This document shows positions 10,219 through 21,514 of a stretch of 64,000 bases of DNA, in pieces. Below the pieces are notes generated by a model that had not been told where the DNA came from, did not search any database, and saw only the letters and a program-made list of their open reading frames with translations. Each line of letters begins with the position of its first letter. Positions within the stretch are counted from its first letter, which is position 1. A program made the translations under genes and the position numbers. The stretch is from Thermus caldifontis (GTDB taxonomy: Bacteria; Deinococcota; Deinococci; Deinococcales; Thermaceae): positions 124,001 through 188,000 of the forward strand of contig NZ_QGMX01000003.1 in NCBI RefSeq assembly GCF_003336745.1, in the 5' to 3' direction.

Positions 10219-10674
10219 TTACGGCTGGCCTAGGTCCAGGGCTCGCCGGAGCCAGGGGGAAGTCCAGGCCAGGCGGAAGGCCTCCCGGGCGAAGGGGCTT
10301 TGGCTTACCCCGTCGTATACCGGGGTGGGAAGGCTTAAGGAGGGGTAGCGAAGGGTTCCGGCGGCGGTTTTTTCCCAGGGATAGCCGGTCCAGATGGCCA
10401 GGGCCAGGAATAGGCCCAACAGGAACCCTCCCAAGGAGCCCAGAAGGGCCTCGAGGCCCTGGGAAAGGGAGGGAAGGGGCAGGCTTTTGCCCAGAAGCCC
10501 CAGGAGGAGCCCCAGGCCCAGACCCCACCAGGGGCCGACAAACCCCACCTGGGCCAGGAGGAGGTAGAGCACCACCCCAAGCCCGGCAAAGGCCCCCTGG
10601 AGGCCACTCCGAAAGCCCCAGGCCAGGCCCACGGCCAGGCTGAGGAGGGCCAGGAGGTCCACCCAGGTGAGCAT
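10219..10674 (-). CDS. CvpA-family membrane protein
   Basis: 151 aa. It starts TWVDLLALLSLAVGLAWGFRSGL, the typical first helix of CvpA/colicin V production-family proteins, and has about four membrane helices (residues 5-25, 28-47, 50-66, 78-97). The C-terminal third is polar (YDGVSQSPFAREAFRLAW). The biochemical role of the family is not settled; it affects colicin V secretion and envelope stress in other bacteria. A TAAACT -10 box (10681-10686) ends 6 nt before the ATG, indicating a leaderless mRNA whose promoter lies just after the convergently oriented end of pheT on the same strand. The 69 bases between the hairpin repeat and this stop show nothing else. Confidence 0.8.
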   Translation of the reverse strand: MLTWVDLLALLSLAVGLAWGFRSGLQGAFAGLGVVLYLLLAQVGFVGPWWGLGLGLLLGLLGKSLPLPSLSQGLEALLGSLGGFLLGLFLALAIWTGYPWEKTAAGTLRYPSLSLPTPVYDGVSQSPFAREAFRLAWTSPWLRRALDLGQP

Positions 10675-10690
10675 GGCTTCAGTTTACCCC

Positions 10691-14124
<3,434 letters not shown>

Positions 14125-14227
14125 TTAGAGAATACCGTGCCCTGTCCCCGGGGTGGGGAGGGTGGGGCAAGGGGATGGCGGCACCCTCCTGCGCCCTTTC
14201 CCGGACAGGTGGAGGAGTCCGTTTCCC

Positions 14228-14246
14228 CCCGCTTGGGCCAAGCGGG
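14228..14246 (-). terminator. hairpin after the GlcE-like gene (weak terminator candidate)
   Basis: An 8-bp perfect stem CCCGCTTG/CAAGCGGG with a 3-nt loop starts 4 nt after the stop codon at 14250. No T-run follows, so termination would be weak or factor-assisted. The remaining bases between here and pheS hold only the pheS promoter region. Confidence 0.45.
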
Positions 14247-14249
14247 AAC

Positions 14250-14909
14250 CTAAAGCGCCTGGGCGAGCCTCCGGAAGGCCTCTGGAGGCTCTGGGGCCCT
14301 GCCCCCATCCGCCCAGGAAAAGCGGAGGTCCTTTAGAGGACCCTCTCCTACCCCCATCCCTTGGGGGAAGAGGGGACGCAGGTCCAAGGGCTGGGCTTCC
14401 TCCCCGCCGAAGGCCTGTTGGAAGCGGGCCACCTCCTTTTCGTGGCCGAAGTGAAAGGCGTAAAGCCACCAACTACCCCCCTCCAGGAGGGCAAAGAGGA
14501 AGCGGGGGGTGGGGGTAAGCTCGGGAAACTCCCCGGTGAAGGGCCTTTTCCAAAAGGCCGAGGCCTGCCCCGGCCGCAGGCGGAAGACCACCTCGAGGGC
14601 CTCGCCCAAAAGCCCAAAGCTTCCCACAAAAGGCCGCACCAGGTCATAGCCCTGCACGTTCTTCACCACCACCCCCCCGGCCCGCACCACCCGGCCCTTG
14701 GGGGTCTTGAAGGTAAGGCCCAATACCTCCCCCGGAAAGAAAAAGGTCTGGCCAAACCCCCCCCGTTCCACAAGCCCCCCCACCCCCCCGGGGAGCTCCA
14801 CCGGGGGAAAGGGAGGGTAAAGCCCGCTCCCGGCAAGCCTTCCGTAAACCGCAAGAAGCCCGGCCTCCGCAGGGGCCACCAGGTACTGGTCGGCGGCGTG
14901 GAGCTCCAT
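14250..14909 (-). CDS. short FAD-linked oxidase (GlcE-like)
   Basis: 219 aa. It resembles GlcE, the FAD-binding subunit of glycolate oxidase, but is shorter than the usual 330-400 aa. Seen: [20 protein letters not shown] (start of a PCMH-type FAD domain without the usual PxxxxEV loop at full length), [54 protein letters not shown] (the highly conserved KNVxGYDLxxLxxGSxGxLG motif at about 75-107), and a C-terminal cap remnant. glcD and glcF partners are not adjacent. A TAGCAT -10 (14916-14921) ends 6 nt before the ATG. Either a compact family member or a reduced one; catalytic activity is uncertain. Confidence 0.75.
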   Translation of the reverse strand: MELHAADQYLVAPAEAGLLAVYGRLAGSGLYPPFPPVELPGGVGGLVERGGFGQTFFFPGEVLGLTFKTPKGRVVRAGGVVVKNVQGYDLVRPFVGSFGLLGEALEVVFRLRPGQASAFWKRPFTGEFPELTPTPRFLFALLEGGSWWLYAFHFGHEKEVARFQQAFGGEEAQPLDLRPLFPQGMGVGEGPLKDLRFSWADGGRAPEPPEAFRRLAQAL

Positions 14910-14928
14910 GGGGTTATGCTACGGGACC

Positions 14929-15978
14929 TTAGCGCACGGGGGCCAGGCAAAGGGCCAAAAGGGCTAATCCCACGGCCACCGCCACCGCCAGGGGGAAGCT
15001 GTGGAGAAAAAAGGGATAAAGAAGGCCTGCCAGGGTGCCCCCCAGGTAAAAGGCGGCCACATAGGTGCCGCTTACCCCGGCCCCCCTTCTTCCCGCCGTT
15101 CCGGAAGCCAGGCTTTGGGCGGTGAAAAGGGCGGCCATCAGGAGCACGAACCCGAGCACCAGGCCTGGGGAGGGCAGGAGCAGGAGCCCCAGGGCAAGGA
15201 GGACCAGGGAGAAGGCCAGGCGAAAGGTGGCTACCGCCCCGAACCGGCGGGCCAGGGACCCTGAAAGGGCGCTGCCTGGAATGCCGAAAAGGTAGGCCAG
15301 GTACACAAGCCCCACCTCCCCTGGGCGGAAGCCCAGCTCCAGAAGGCGGTAGGGAAGAAGGTTGGCCAGGAAAAGGTTCAGGAAAAGAAGGATGGAGCCC
15401 ACCAGGTAGAGGGGGAAGGCGGAGGGGTCGTAGTGCGGCCTACCCAGGGGGGGAAGCCCCGCGGGAGCCCGGAGGAGGAGGAAACCCAGGAGAAAAGCGG
15501 GCAGGGAAAGGAGGAAAAGGGCCTCCCGCACCCCCACGATCTCCGCCAAAAGCCCTGCCAGCACCCGGCCCAGACCGCCGCCCAGGACGTTCCCCGCCAT
15601 GTACACCCCGGCCATCTCCCAGGCCCTTTGGGGGAAAAGGAGGGGGATGAGGGCGATGGCTAAGGCGGGCACCAAGGCAGCCCCCACCCCCTGGAGAAGG
15701 CGGCCTAGGGTCCAAAGGAAAAGGCTTGGGCCTAGGGCCCCCAAGGCGCCTCCCAGCCCCACCAAAAGAAGCCCTCCCCCCAGCAGGGTTCCGGCGGGAA
15801 GGCCCAGCCGGGGCACCAGGGGGGAGAGGAGGACCAAAAGCAAAAGGGGCAGGCCCATCCCTGGCCCCGTGGCTCCGGGAGGAGCCGCAAAGAGCCTTTC
15901 CAAAAGGGGAAGCAGGGGCACTACTGCATAGAGGGCGCTATAGAGGGCCACCCCGGAAAGCACCACCGCCCACCGCAT
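14929..15978 (-). CDS. major facilitator superfamily transporter
   Basis: 349 aa with about eleven to twelve hydrophobic helices, short for MFS. Seen: VLSGVALYSALYAVVPLLPLLERLFAAPPGATG, a motif like the MFS loop 2-3 (LVPRLGLPAGTLLGGG), GRLLQGVGAALVPALAIALIPLLFPQRAWEMAGVYMAGNVLGGGLGRVLAGLL (typical drug-efflux helix 4-5 signature), and IPGSALSGSLARRFG in the second half. Substrate cannot be read from the sequence; the pattern is closest to drug/metabolite exporters. A TAGGAT -10 (15987-15992) lies 8 nt before the ATG and overlaps the -10 of the divergent priA gene. Confidence 0.85.
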   Translation of the reverse strand: MRWAVVLSGVALYSALYAVVPLLPLLERLFAAPPGATGPGMGLPLLLLVLLSPLVPRLGLPAGTLLGGGLLLVGLGGALGALGPSLFLWTLGRLLQGVGAALVPALAIALIPLLFPQRAWEMAGVYMAGNVLGGGLGRVLAGLLAEIVGVREALFLLSLPAFLLGFLLLRAPAGLPPLGRPHYDPSAFPLYLVGSILLFLNLFLANLLPYRLLELGFRPGEVGLVYLAYLFGIPGSALSGSLARRFGAVATFRLAFSLVLLALGLLLLPSPGLVLGFVLLMAALFTAQSLASGTAGRRGAGVSGTYVAAFYLGGTLAGLLYPFFLHSFPLAVAVAVGLALLALCLAPVR

Positions 15979-15984
15979 CCCCCT

Positions 15985-15992
15985 TATCCTAT
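15985..15992. promoter_or_regulatory. divergent MFS/priA promoters with overlapping -10 boxes
   Basis: TATCCT (plus, 15985-15990) and TAGGAT (minus, 15987-15992) overlap by four bases. The plus box ends 9 nt before ATG 16000; the minus box ends 8 nt before the ATG at 15978. Confidence 0.55.
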
Positions 15993-15999
15993 GGGCAGC

Positions 16000-18126
16000 A
16001 TGCGCCTTCTTCAGGTGGCCTTGCCCCTGCCCCTTCCCCCCATGACCTACCTACCCCCCCTGGGCCAGGAGGGGGTAGATGGGGAAGAGGCCCTGGGGAA
16101 GCGGGTGGCGGTGCCCTGGCGGGGGGAGGTGCGGGTAGGGGTGGTGGTGGGGGAGGGAGGCAGGCCGGGCCATGCCTTGCGGCACGCCATCGCCTATCTG
16201 GACTCGAGGCCCTATTTGCGCCCGGAGGAGATCCTTTTCCTGGAGGAGGCGGCCCGCTACCTCTTTGCCCCCTTGGGCCAGGTGCTGGCCGACTTCCTGC
16301 CCCCCTTTCCTGAACTGGAGCACCGGGTGCGCCTCTACCCGGGGGCGGACCCAGCCCTCCTGCCCAAGGGGCTAGAGGGCCTTGTCACCTGGCAGGAGGC
16401 CAGGGGCTTTGACCCCAGGCTCTTGGATTACCTGCGGGAGGCTGGGGTTTTGCAGGAAGAGGTGGCCTTTAAGGAGGGGAGACGGGTCCTTTTCCCCTTG
16501 AAGGAACGCCATCCCGAGCCGGTGCTGGATGGGGTCTTGCAGGCGCTCCGCGCCTTGGGCCAGGCGGAAAGCCTGGCGGCTTTGGCCCGGGCCGCCGGGG
16601 TGGGGGTAGGCCGGGTGAAGAGGCTTCTCGCCGAAGGGTATATCGGCTACGGACCTCCCCGGGAGGTTTCCCATCCGGGCAGGCCCCTGGAACCCCTTTT
16701 CCTTCCGGAAAGGCCCGAGAGGCTGAACGGGGGAAGGCTTTGGGAGAGGATGCGCTTCCTGGCGGGCCTGGTGGCCAAGGGAAACCACCTGGTGCTCTTT
16801 CCCGAGGTGAGCCTTTTGGAACGCTTCCTTCTTCACTTCCCCCAGGCCAAGCCCTACCACGGGGGCCTTGCTCGGGAAGCGCGGGAGGCCCTTTTCCGGC
16901 AGCCTGAGGGCTTGATTTTCGCCACCTATGGCGGGCTACTCCTCCCCTTCACCCCGGATTCCCTGGTGGTGGTGGAGGAGGGGAGCGAAAGCTACAAGCT
17001 TCCCTCGGGAAGCAGGGCCTTTGTGCCTCCTCTGGCGGAGCTTAGGGCCAGGCTTTTGGGGGTGCCCCTCACCTACCTTTCCCTGGTGCCTGCGGTGGAG
17101 GTCTTGGAAAAGCCGGGCCTTGCCTTTCCCGTGCCCAAGCCCCGGGTGCTCCTTTTGGACCTAAGGCGGGAGAAGGGGTATCCCCTTGCGGGGAGGGCCT
17201 GGGCCCTTTTAAAGCAGGTGGAGGAGAAGGGGCGGCAGGCCCTGGTCCTTTCCCCCCGCCTGGGCTATAGCGCCCTCCTCCTTTGCGCCGATTGCGGCTT
17301 TAAGCCCACCTGTCCCAACTGCGCCCTTCCCTTGCGCTACCACAAGGGGGGAAGGGGGGAGCTGGTCTGCCACCAGTGTGGCCACCGAACATCTCCCCCG
17401 GCCCTTTGCCCGGAGTGTGCCTCCCCCCTCCTCGAGCCCCGGGGGCCAGGGCTGGAATGGCTAATGGAGGAGCTAAAGGAGCACCTTTCCCTACCCGTGT
17501 ACCGCTACTCCAGGGAGGGAAAGGATGACCTGGGCCCTCTCCTTAAGGGGGAACCCGGGGTGGTGGTGGGCACCACCGCCCTCCTCCGGGGCCCGGTTCT
17601 CCCCGAGCTGGCCTTGGTCCTCCTGCCCTATGCCGACGGTTTCCTTTACGATGCGGATTTCCGCGCCGCCGAGCGGTACCATCGCCTACTTTGGGCCCTC
17701 ACCGAGCTTAGGCCGGGGCGGAGGCCCCTTCTGGTCCTCCAGACCTACACCCCCGACCACCCTGCCCACCAGGCGCTTTTAGAGGGAAGCGTGGAGGCCT
17801 TCCCCTGGAGGGAAAAGGCCCTGCGGGAGGCCCTGGACTACCCTCCCAAGGTGCGGATGGTGAAGCTGGAGGTGGCCCACCGCAAGGAGGAGCGGGCCCT
17901 CGAGGAGGCCTATGGCCTCCTTTCTGCCCTGAAGGGCGTGGCCCGGGAGGGGGAGGTGCTGGGCCCGGCTCCCGCCCCGGTGCCCCGGGTCAAGGGGATG
18001 TACGTCTTCCACCTCCTCCTAAAGGGGAGCACGGAGCGGCTTGGGGAACTTCTTTCCCGCTTGGACCGCCGCCGTTTTAAGCTGGACCCGGATCCCCACC
18101 GCTTTGTGGGGCTTTTGGAGGACTAG
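16000..18126 (+). CDS. priA: PriA-like primosomal protein lacking helicase ATPase motifs
   Basis: 708 aa from ATG 16000; ATG 15991 is in frame but touches the -10 box, so the later start is preferred. PriA recognises stalled forks and reloads the replisome. Seen: N-terminal 3'-DNA-binding domain (LQVALPLPLPPMTYLPP), winged helix, the Zn domain with eight cysteines (CADCGFKPTCPNCALPLRY and CHQCGHRTSPPALCPECAS), the VVGTTALLRGPVLPELALVLL helicase-lobe-2 segment and the C-terminal domain. Absent: the Walker A GxTGSGKTE is replaced by unrelated sequence (LVAKGNHLVLFPEVS), and the DEEHxxSYKQ box reads VEEGSESYKLPS. ATP hydrolysis is therefore unlikely. Known: deinococcal and actinobacterial PriA proteins are similarly degenerate. 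Confidence 0.9.
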   Translation: MRLLQVALPLPLPPMTYLPPLGQEGVDGEEALGKRVAVPWRGEVRVGVVVGEGGRPGHALRHAIAYLDSRPYLRPEEILFLEEAARYLFAPLGQVLADFLPPFPELEHRVRLYPGADPALLPKGLEGLVTWQEARGFDPRLLDYLREAGVLQEEVAFKEGRRVLFPLKERHPEPVLDGVLQALRALGQAESLAALARAAGVGVGRVKRLLAEGYIGYGPPREVSHPGRPLEPLFLPERPERLNGGRLWERMRFLAGLVAKGNHLVLFPEVSLLERFLLHFPQAKPYHGGLAREAREALFRQPEGLIFATYGGLLLPFTPDSLVVVEEGSESYKLPSGSRAFVPPLAELRARLLGVPLTYLSLVPAVEVLEKPGLAFPVPKPRVLLLDLRREKGYPLAGRAWALLKQVEEKGRQALVLSPRLGYSALLLCADCGFKPTCPNCALPLRYHKGGRGELVCHQCGHRTSPPALCPECASPLLEPRGPGLEWLMEELKEHLSLPVYRYSREGKDDLGPLLKGEPGVVVGTTALLRGPVLPELALVLLPYADGFLYDADFRAAERYHRLLWALTELRPGRRPLLVLQTYTPDHPAHQALLEGSVEAFPWREKALREALDYPPKVRMVKLEVAHRKEERALEEAYGLLSALKGVAREGEVLGPAPAPVPRVKGMYVFHLLLKGSTERLGELLSRLDRRRFKLDPDPHRFVGLLED

Positions 18127-18127
18127 C

Positions 18128-19252
18128 ATGGGTCACGCCCCAGGGCACCCCGGTCACGGGCGAAGCTCGTACCTTGAGGCCCGGGCCTGGATAGAGGTGG
18201 ACCTTAAGGCCCTCGAGACCAACTGGCTTTTCCTTAAGGCCAAGGCCAGGGGAGAGGTGATCCCCGTCCTCAAGGCAGAGGCTTACGGGCATGGGGCCTT
18301 GCCCCTGGCCCGGTTCCTCTTCCAAAAGGGGGCCAGGCGGGTGGCGGTGGCCACGGTGGGGGAGGGAAGGGCCTTAAGGCAAGGGGGGGTGGAAGGGGAG
18401 GTCTTGCTCCTGGGAAGCCTCCACCCCCTGGAGGCGGAAGCCGCCTTGCGCCTGGGCCTGGTACCCAGCCTGGCCACCCTCGAGGCGGCCAGGGCCCTTT
18501 CGCAGAGGGCTTCGGCCTTAGGACTAACCCCCAGGGCCCACCTCAAGGTGGACACGGGGATGAACCGGGTGGGCTTTCCCTGGGAGGAGGCCAGGGAGGC
18601 CCTGCGGGCGGTGGAGGCCTTGGGGGTGAGGGTGGAGGGCGTCTATAGCCACCTGGCCACCGCCGGGGAGGACGAGGCCTTCCTCCAGGTGCAAAGGAGC
18701 CGCTTCCAAAAGGTGCGGGAGGCTCTGGGAGGAGGGTACTTCTACCACCTGGAAAACTCCTACGGGCTTCTCCTGCACGGGGGGGAGAACGTGCGGGTGG
18801 GCCTGGCCCTCTATGGCCTCATCCCCGGCTTTGGCCTAAAGCCCCTCCTCCGCCTCCTGGCCCGGCCCACCCTGGTGAAAAGGCTCAAGGCGGGGGACCG
18901 GGTGGGGTACGGCGGGGAGTACGTGGCCCGGGGCGGGGAGTGGCTTTTGACCTTGGGCGTGGGCTATGCCGATGGCCTCCCCCGGGGGGCGGTGCGCTTT
19001 GTGAAGGGGCTCGAGGGGGATCTTTACCCGGTGGCGGGCCGCATCTCCATGGATCAGACCATGGTCCTTGCCCCTGGGCCCTTGCCCCTGGAGGCGGTCT
19101 TGGAGGTGGTCTCCCCGGATTTCGGTCCCACGGGGCTTTGCGCCTGGGCTGAGGTCCGAAGGACCATCCCCTACGAGGTGGCGGTGCACCTTTCCCGCCG
19201 GCTTCCCAGGGTCTACCGCTACGGTGAGGAGGTGCGGGAGGTTCTAGACTAA
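18128..19252 (+). CDS. alr: alanine racemase
   Basis: 374 aa from ATG 18128, one base after the priA stop. A PLP enzyme interconverting L- and D-alanine for peptidoglycan. Seen: ARAWIEVDLKALETNW, the PLP lysine in PVLKAEAYGHGA (the usual KANAYGHG with Asn replaced by Glu), HLKVDTGMNRVGF, YSHLATAGEDE, VRVGLALYGLIPG, VGYGGEYVARGGEWL with the second catalytic Tyr, and GRISMDQTMV. A longer open frame into priA is discounted. Head-to-tail with priA and separated by one base, so co-transcribed. The TAA stop contributes the last base of the next gene's -10 box. Confidence 0.95.
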   Translation: MGHAPGHPGHGRSSYLEARAWIEVDLKALETNWLFLKAKARGEVIPVLKAEAYGHGALPLARFLFQKGARRVAVATVGEGRALRQGGVEGEVLLLGSLHPLEAEAALRLGLVPSLATLEAARALSQRASALGLTPRAHLKVDTGMNRVGFPWEEAREALRAVEALGVRVEGVYSHLATAGEDEAFLQVQRSRFQKVREALGGGYFYHLENSYGLLLHGGENVRVGLALYGLIPGFGLKPLLRLLARPTLVKRLKAGDRVGYGGEYVARGGEWLLTLGVGYADGLPRGAVRFVKGLEGDLYPVAGRISMDQTMVLAPGPLPLEAVLEVVSPDFGPTGLCAWAEVRRTIPYEVAVHLSRRLPRVYRYGEEVREVLD

Positions 19253-19256
19253 GCGG

Positions 19257-19577
19257 GTGCAAGCGGTGCGGCTTTTCCAGGGCTACCTCTGGCACCCCAG
19301 GGAGGCTGCCCTGGACCTAAAAACCCTCCTTCCCCAAGAGGTGGAGGGGGCCAGGCTTCTCCTGGACGAGGTGCCGCCTCCCACCCCTTTCTTCCAGGAC
19401 GGCACCCCCACCCACACCCAGCGCTTCTACCAGCTCACCCTTCTCCTCCTCACCGAGAAGCCGCCCGAGGCCCTGAAGCCCTTGGCGGAGGGCCTGGCCC
19501 CCACCCTCCAGGGGATACTGGAGGGGCTTCCCCAGGGGGTGGGCTGGCTTCTTCTGGAGGACCTGCGCCCCCTTTAA
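19257..19577 (+). CDS. small hypothetical protein
   Basis: 106 aa from GTG 19257. A TAGACT -10 (19245-19250), overlapping the alr stop, ends 6 nt before the GTG, supporting a separate leaderless transcript. The sequence (HPREAALDLKTLLPQEVEGARLLLDEVPPPTPFF, then two Leu-rich amphipathic helices) has no recognised motif, no Cys and no membrane segment. Codon use matches the neighbours. It overlaps the next, convergent gene by 4 nt. Function unknown. Confidence 0.65.
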   Translation: MQAVRLFQGYLWHPREAALDLKTLLPQEVEGARLLLDEVPPPTPFFQDGTPTHTQRFYQLTLLLLTEKPPEALKPLAEGLAPTLQGILEGLPQGVGWLLLEDLRPL

Positions 19578-20272
19578 CCCTTGCGGAGGAGGAAGGCCAA
19601 AAGGAGGGAAACCCCGCCTAGGGCAAAGGCCAGAAGGCTTTCCCTCTGGAGGGCGAACCCCTGGGGCCTTAGGGGTTTCAGAAGGCCGGTCTGGTAGGCC
19701 CGCACCTGTTCCAGGGGGTCCTGGGCCAACAGGTCCACCGCTGGGGGACTTCCCGGAGGAGCCCCCAGGGTCCACGGGCTGCCCTCCGGGCTGGTGGGGC
19801 GCAGGTACCAGGGGGCAAAGGGGTCGAAGAGGCCCACAGCCCCGTAGTAGCCGTAAGGCCCCGGGGGAATCCCTGTGTCCACCGCCACCCACTCCCCCTC
19901 CCGCCACACCCTTATGGGCACCCTCTCCCCGGAGGGGGTCCTTTTTTCCCCACCGAACCCCGTGAGGATGTAGGCCACCTCCCAGCCCTGGCCGTGAGGG
20001 GTAACAAGCCCGGGGAGCAGGACCTCCTCCCCCCCTTCCCCCGTGTCCAGCCACAGGACCACCGTGGCCAGGCTGAAGCCCAAGGGCCCCTCGAGGGGAT
20101 TCGGGTAGCGGCTCAGGCGCACCTTGAGCACCAGCCTCCCTTCCCGTTCCTCCCCCGCCAGGGCCAGGAGGTCGGCATACCCCTCCCCCGCCTCCTGGAA
20201 AAGGGCCGCCCGGGGATAGAGGTAGGCCAGGCCCTGATCGTCGCCCAAGGGGTCCTGGAAGAGGAAGAGCAT
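19574..20272 (-). CDS. membrane-anchored protein with a glucodextranase-C/DOMON-like domain
   Basis: 232 aa from ATG 20272; ATG 20278 is closer to the -10 (TATAAA, 20280-20285) than the leaderless spacing allows. It opens FLFQDPLGDDQGLAYLYP, the typical first strand of the glucodextranase C / DOMON-like beta-sandwich, and continues with beta-rich sequence to about residue 185. A single C-terminal helix (LLAFALGGVSLLLAFLLRKG) acts as a tail anchor. There is no N-terminal signal peptide, so topology is unclear. In archaeal and thermophile proteins this domain binds carbohydrates or sits in S-layer-linked amylolytic enzymes; no catalytic domain is present here. The stop overlaps the convergent gene by 4 nt. 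Confidence 0.7.
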   Translation of the reverse strand: MLFLFQDPLGDDQGLAYLYPRAALFQEAGEGYADLLALAGEEREGRLVLKVRLSRYPNPLEGPLGFSLATVVLWLDTGEGGEEVLLPGLVTPHGQGWEVAYILTGFGGEKRTPSGERVPIRVWREGEWVAVDTGIPPGPYGYYGAVGLFDPFAPWYLRPTSPEGSPWTLGAPPGSPPAVDLLAQDPLEQVRAYQTGLLKPLRPQGFALQRESLLAFALGGVSLLLAFLLRKG

Positions 20273-20280
20273 GCCCATCT

Positions 20281-21510
20281 TTATACCAGGGAAACCAGGG
20301 CCTTTACCACCTTTTCCGGATCGTGCTGGGCCAAGGGGCCCTCCTCCCGGAAATCCCCGGGGATCACCCGCACCCCGTCCACGGCGAAGGGCCTGGGGTC
20401 AAAGGCCACGGGGAAACGCCCCTCCTGGGCATAGCGGCTAAGGACCTCCTCCGGAATGGGGGCGGTGTGCACCAGCACCACCTCGGGCCTCCGGCCCAGG
20501 TGGTAGGCGATGGCCTTGTAGTGGTCGTAGGCGGTGTAGCCGTCGGTCTCCCCGGGTTCGGTCATGAGGTTCACCGCGTAGACCAGGGGGGCCTTAGCCG
20601 AGGCCAAGGCCTCCAGGAGGGGCTTGGGCAGGAAGCTGGGGATGACGCTGGTGTAGAGGCTTCCCGGGCCCAAGATCAAAAGGTCCGCCTGACGGATGGC
20701 CTTTAGGGCCTCCTCCATAACCCTTAGGGGTTCGGGTTCCAGGAGGACTTCCCGGATCTGCCCCCTCTTCTCCCGGATGGCCACCTCCCCCACCACCTCC
20801 GTGCCGTCGCGAAACCGGGCCTTAAGCCGCACCGCCTCGGGAGTGGCGGGGAAGACCTGGCCCCGCAGTTGCAGGATGGCGTTGGCCTCGAGGATGGCCT
20901 GGGCGAAGTCCTTGGCTTCCTGGTTCAGGGTCAAGAGGAACAGGTTGCCGAAGGTGTGGCCCTTAAACTCCCCTTCCTGGAAGCGGTGGTGCAGGAGCTT
21001 GGGAAGGGCGGGATGGTCGGAAAGCGCCGCCAGGCAGTCCACCAGATCCCCCACCGCCGGCAGGCCAAAAGCGGCTCTAAGCCGGCCCGTGGAGCCTCCG
21101 TCATCGGTCACTGCCACGATGGCCGTGGTGTTGGCCGTGCGCTCCTTTAGGCCCCTAAGCACCCGGGAAAGCCCGGTGCCCCCGCCAAAGGCCACCACCT
21201 TGGGCCCTTGCTCCAGCCTTCTTCGCACATAGACCCGTTCCGGTACCTCCTCGGGCTCGGTGAAGGCGGAGAGCATGCTCCGGTTCATGCTCCTTACCCC
21301 TCCCACCAGGAGGAGGAGGCCTAAGAGGCTGAGGGCTAAGGCCCAAGGCTTTGGGGGTGGGGGAGGGAGGAAGTGGGCGAGGCCGTAGGCCGTAAGAAGA
21401 ACCCCAAGGCCCGCCAAGGCTGCGTAGCGCTTCACCCGCATCCCCGGGTAAAGCCAGCGAAGCGGGGGAAAGCGCCGGGGAAGCCCTTCGGCCGCCCGGT
21501 GGAATCCCAA
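20281..21510 (-). CDS. YvcK/CofD-family UDP-GlcNAc-binding regulator with N-terminal membrane segment
   Basis: About 409 aa from TTG 21510, placed 4 nt after the rapZ stop and 7 nt after a GGAGGAG Shine-Dalgarno; ATG 21441 is the alternative. Seen: KWLYPGM-like opening (RWLYPGMRVKRYAAL), two membrane helices (about 33-50 and 59-77), then the YvcK core with VVAFGGGTGLSRVLRGLKE, AIVAVTDDGGSTGRLR, PAVGDLVDCLAALSD, GHTFGNLFLLTLNQ, ILGPGSLYTSVIPSFL and VYAVNLMTEPGETDGYT. YvcK proteins bind UDP-N-acetylglucosamine and tune carbon flow into the cell wall; they usually neighbour rapZ, as here. Confidence 0.9.
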   Translation of the reverse strand: MGFHRAAEGLPRRFPPLRWLYPGMRVKRYAALAGLGVLLTAYGLAHFLPPPPPKPWALALSLLGLLLLVGGVRSMNRSMLSAFTEPEEVPERVYVRRRLEQGPKVVAFGGGTGLSRVLRGLKERTANTTAIVAVTDDGGSTGRLRAAFGLPAVGDLVDCLAALSDHPALPKLLHHRFQEGEFKGHTFGNLFLLTLNQEAKDFAQAILEANAILQLRGQVFPATPEAVRLKARFRDGTEVVGEVAIREKRGQIREVLLEPEPLRVMEEALKAIRQADLLILGPGSLYTSVIPSFLPKPLLEALASAKAPLVYAVNLMTEPGETDGYTAYDHYKAIAYHLGRRPEVVLVHTAPIPEEVLSRYAQEGRFPVAFDPRPFAVDGVRVIPGDFREEGPLAQHDPEKVVKALVSLV

Positions 21511-21514
21511 GGGC

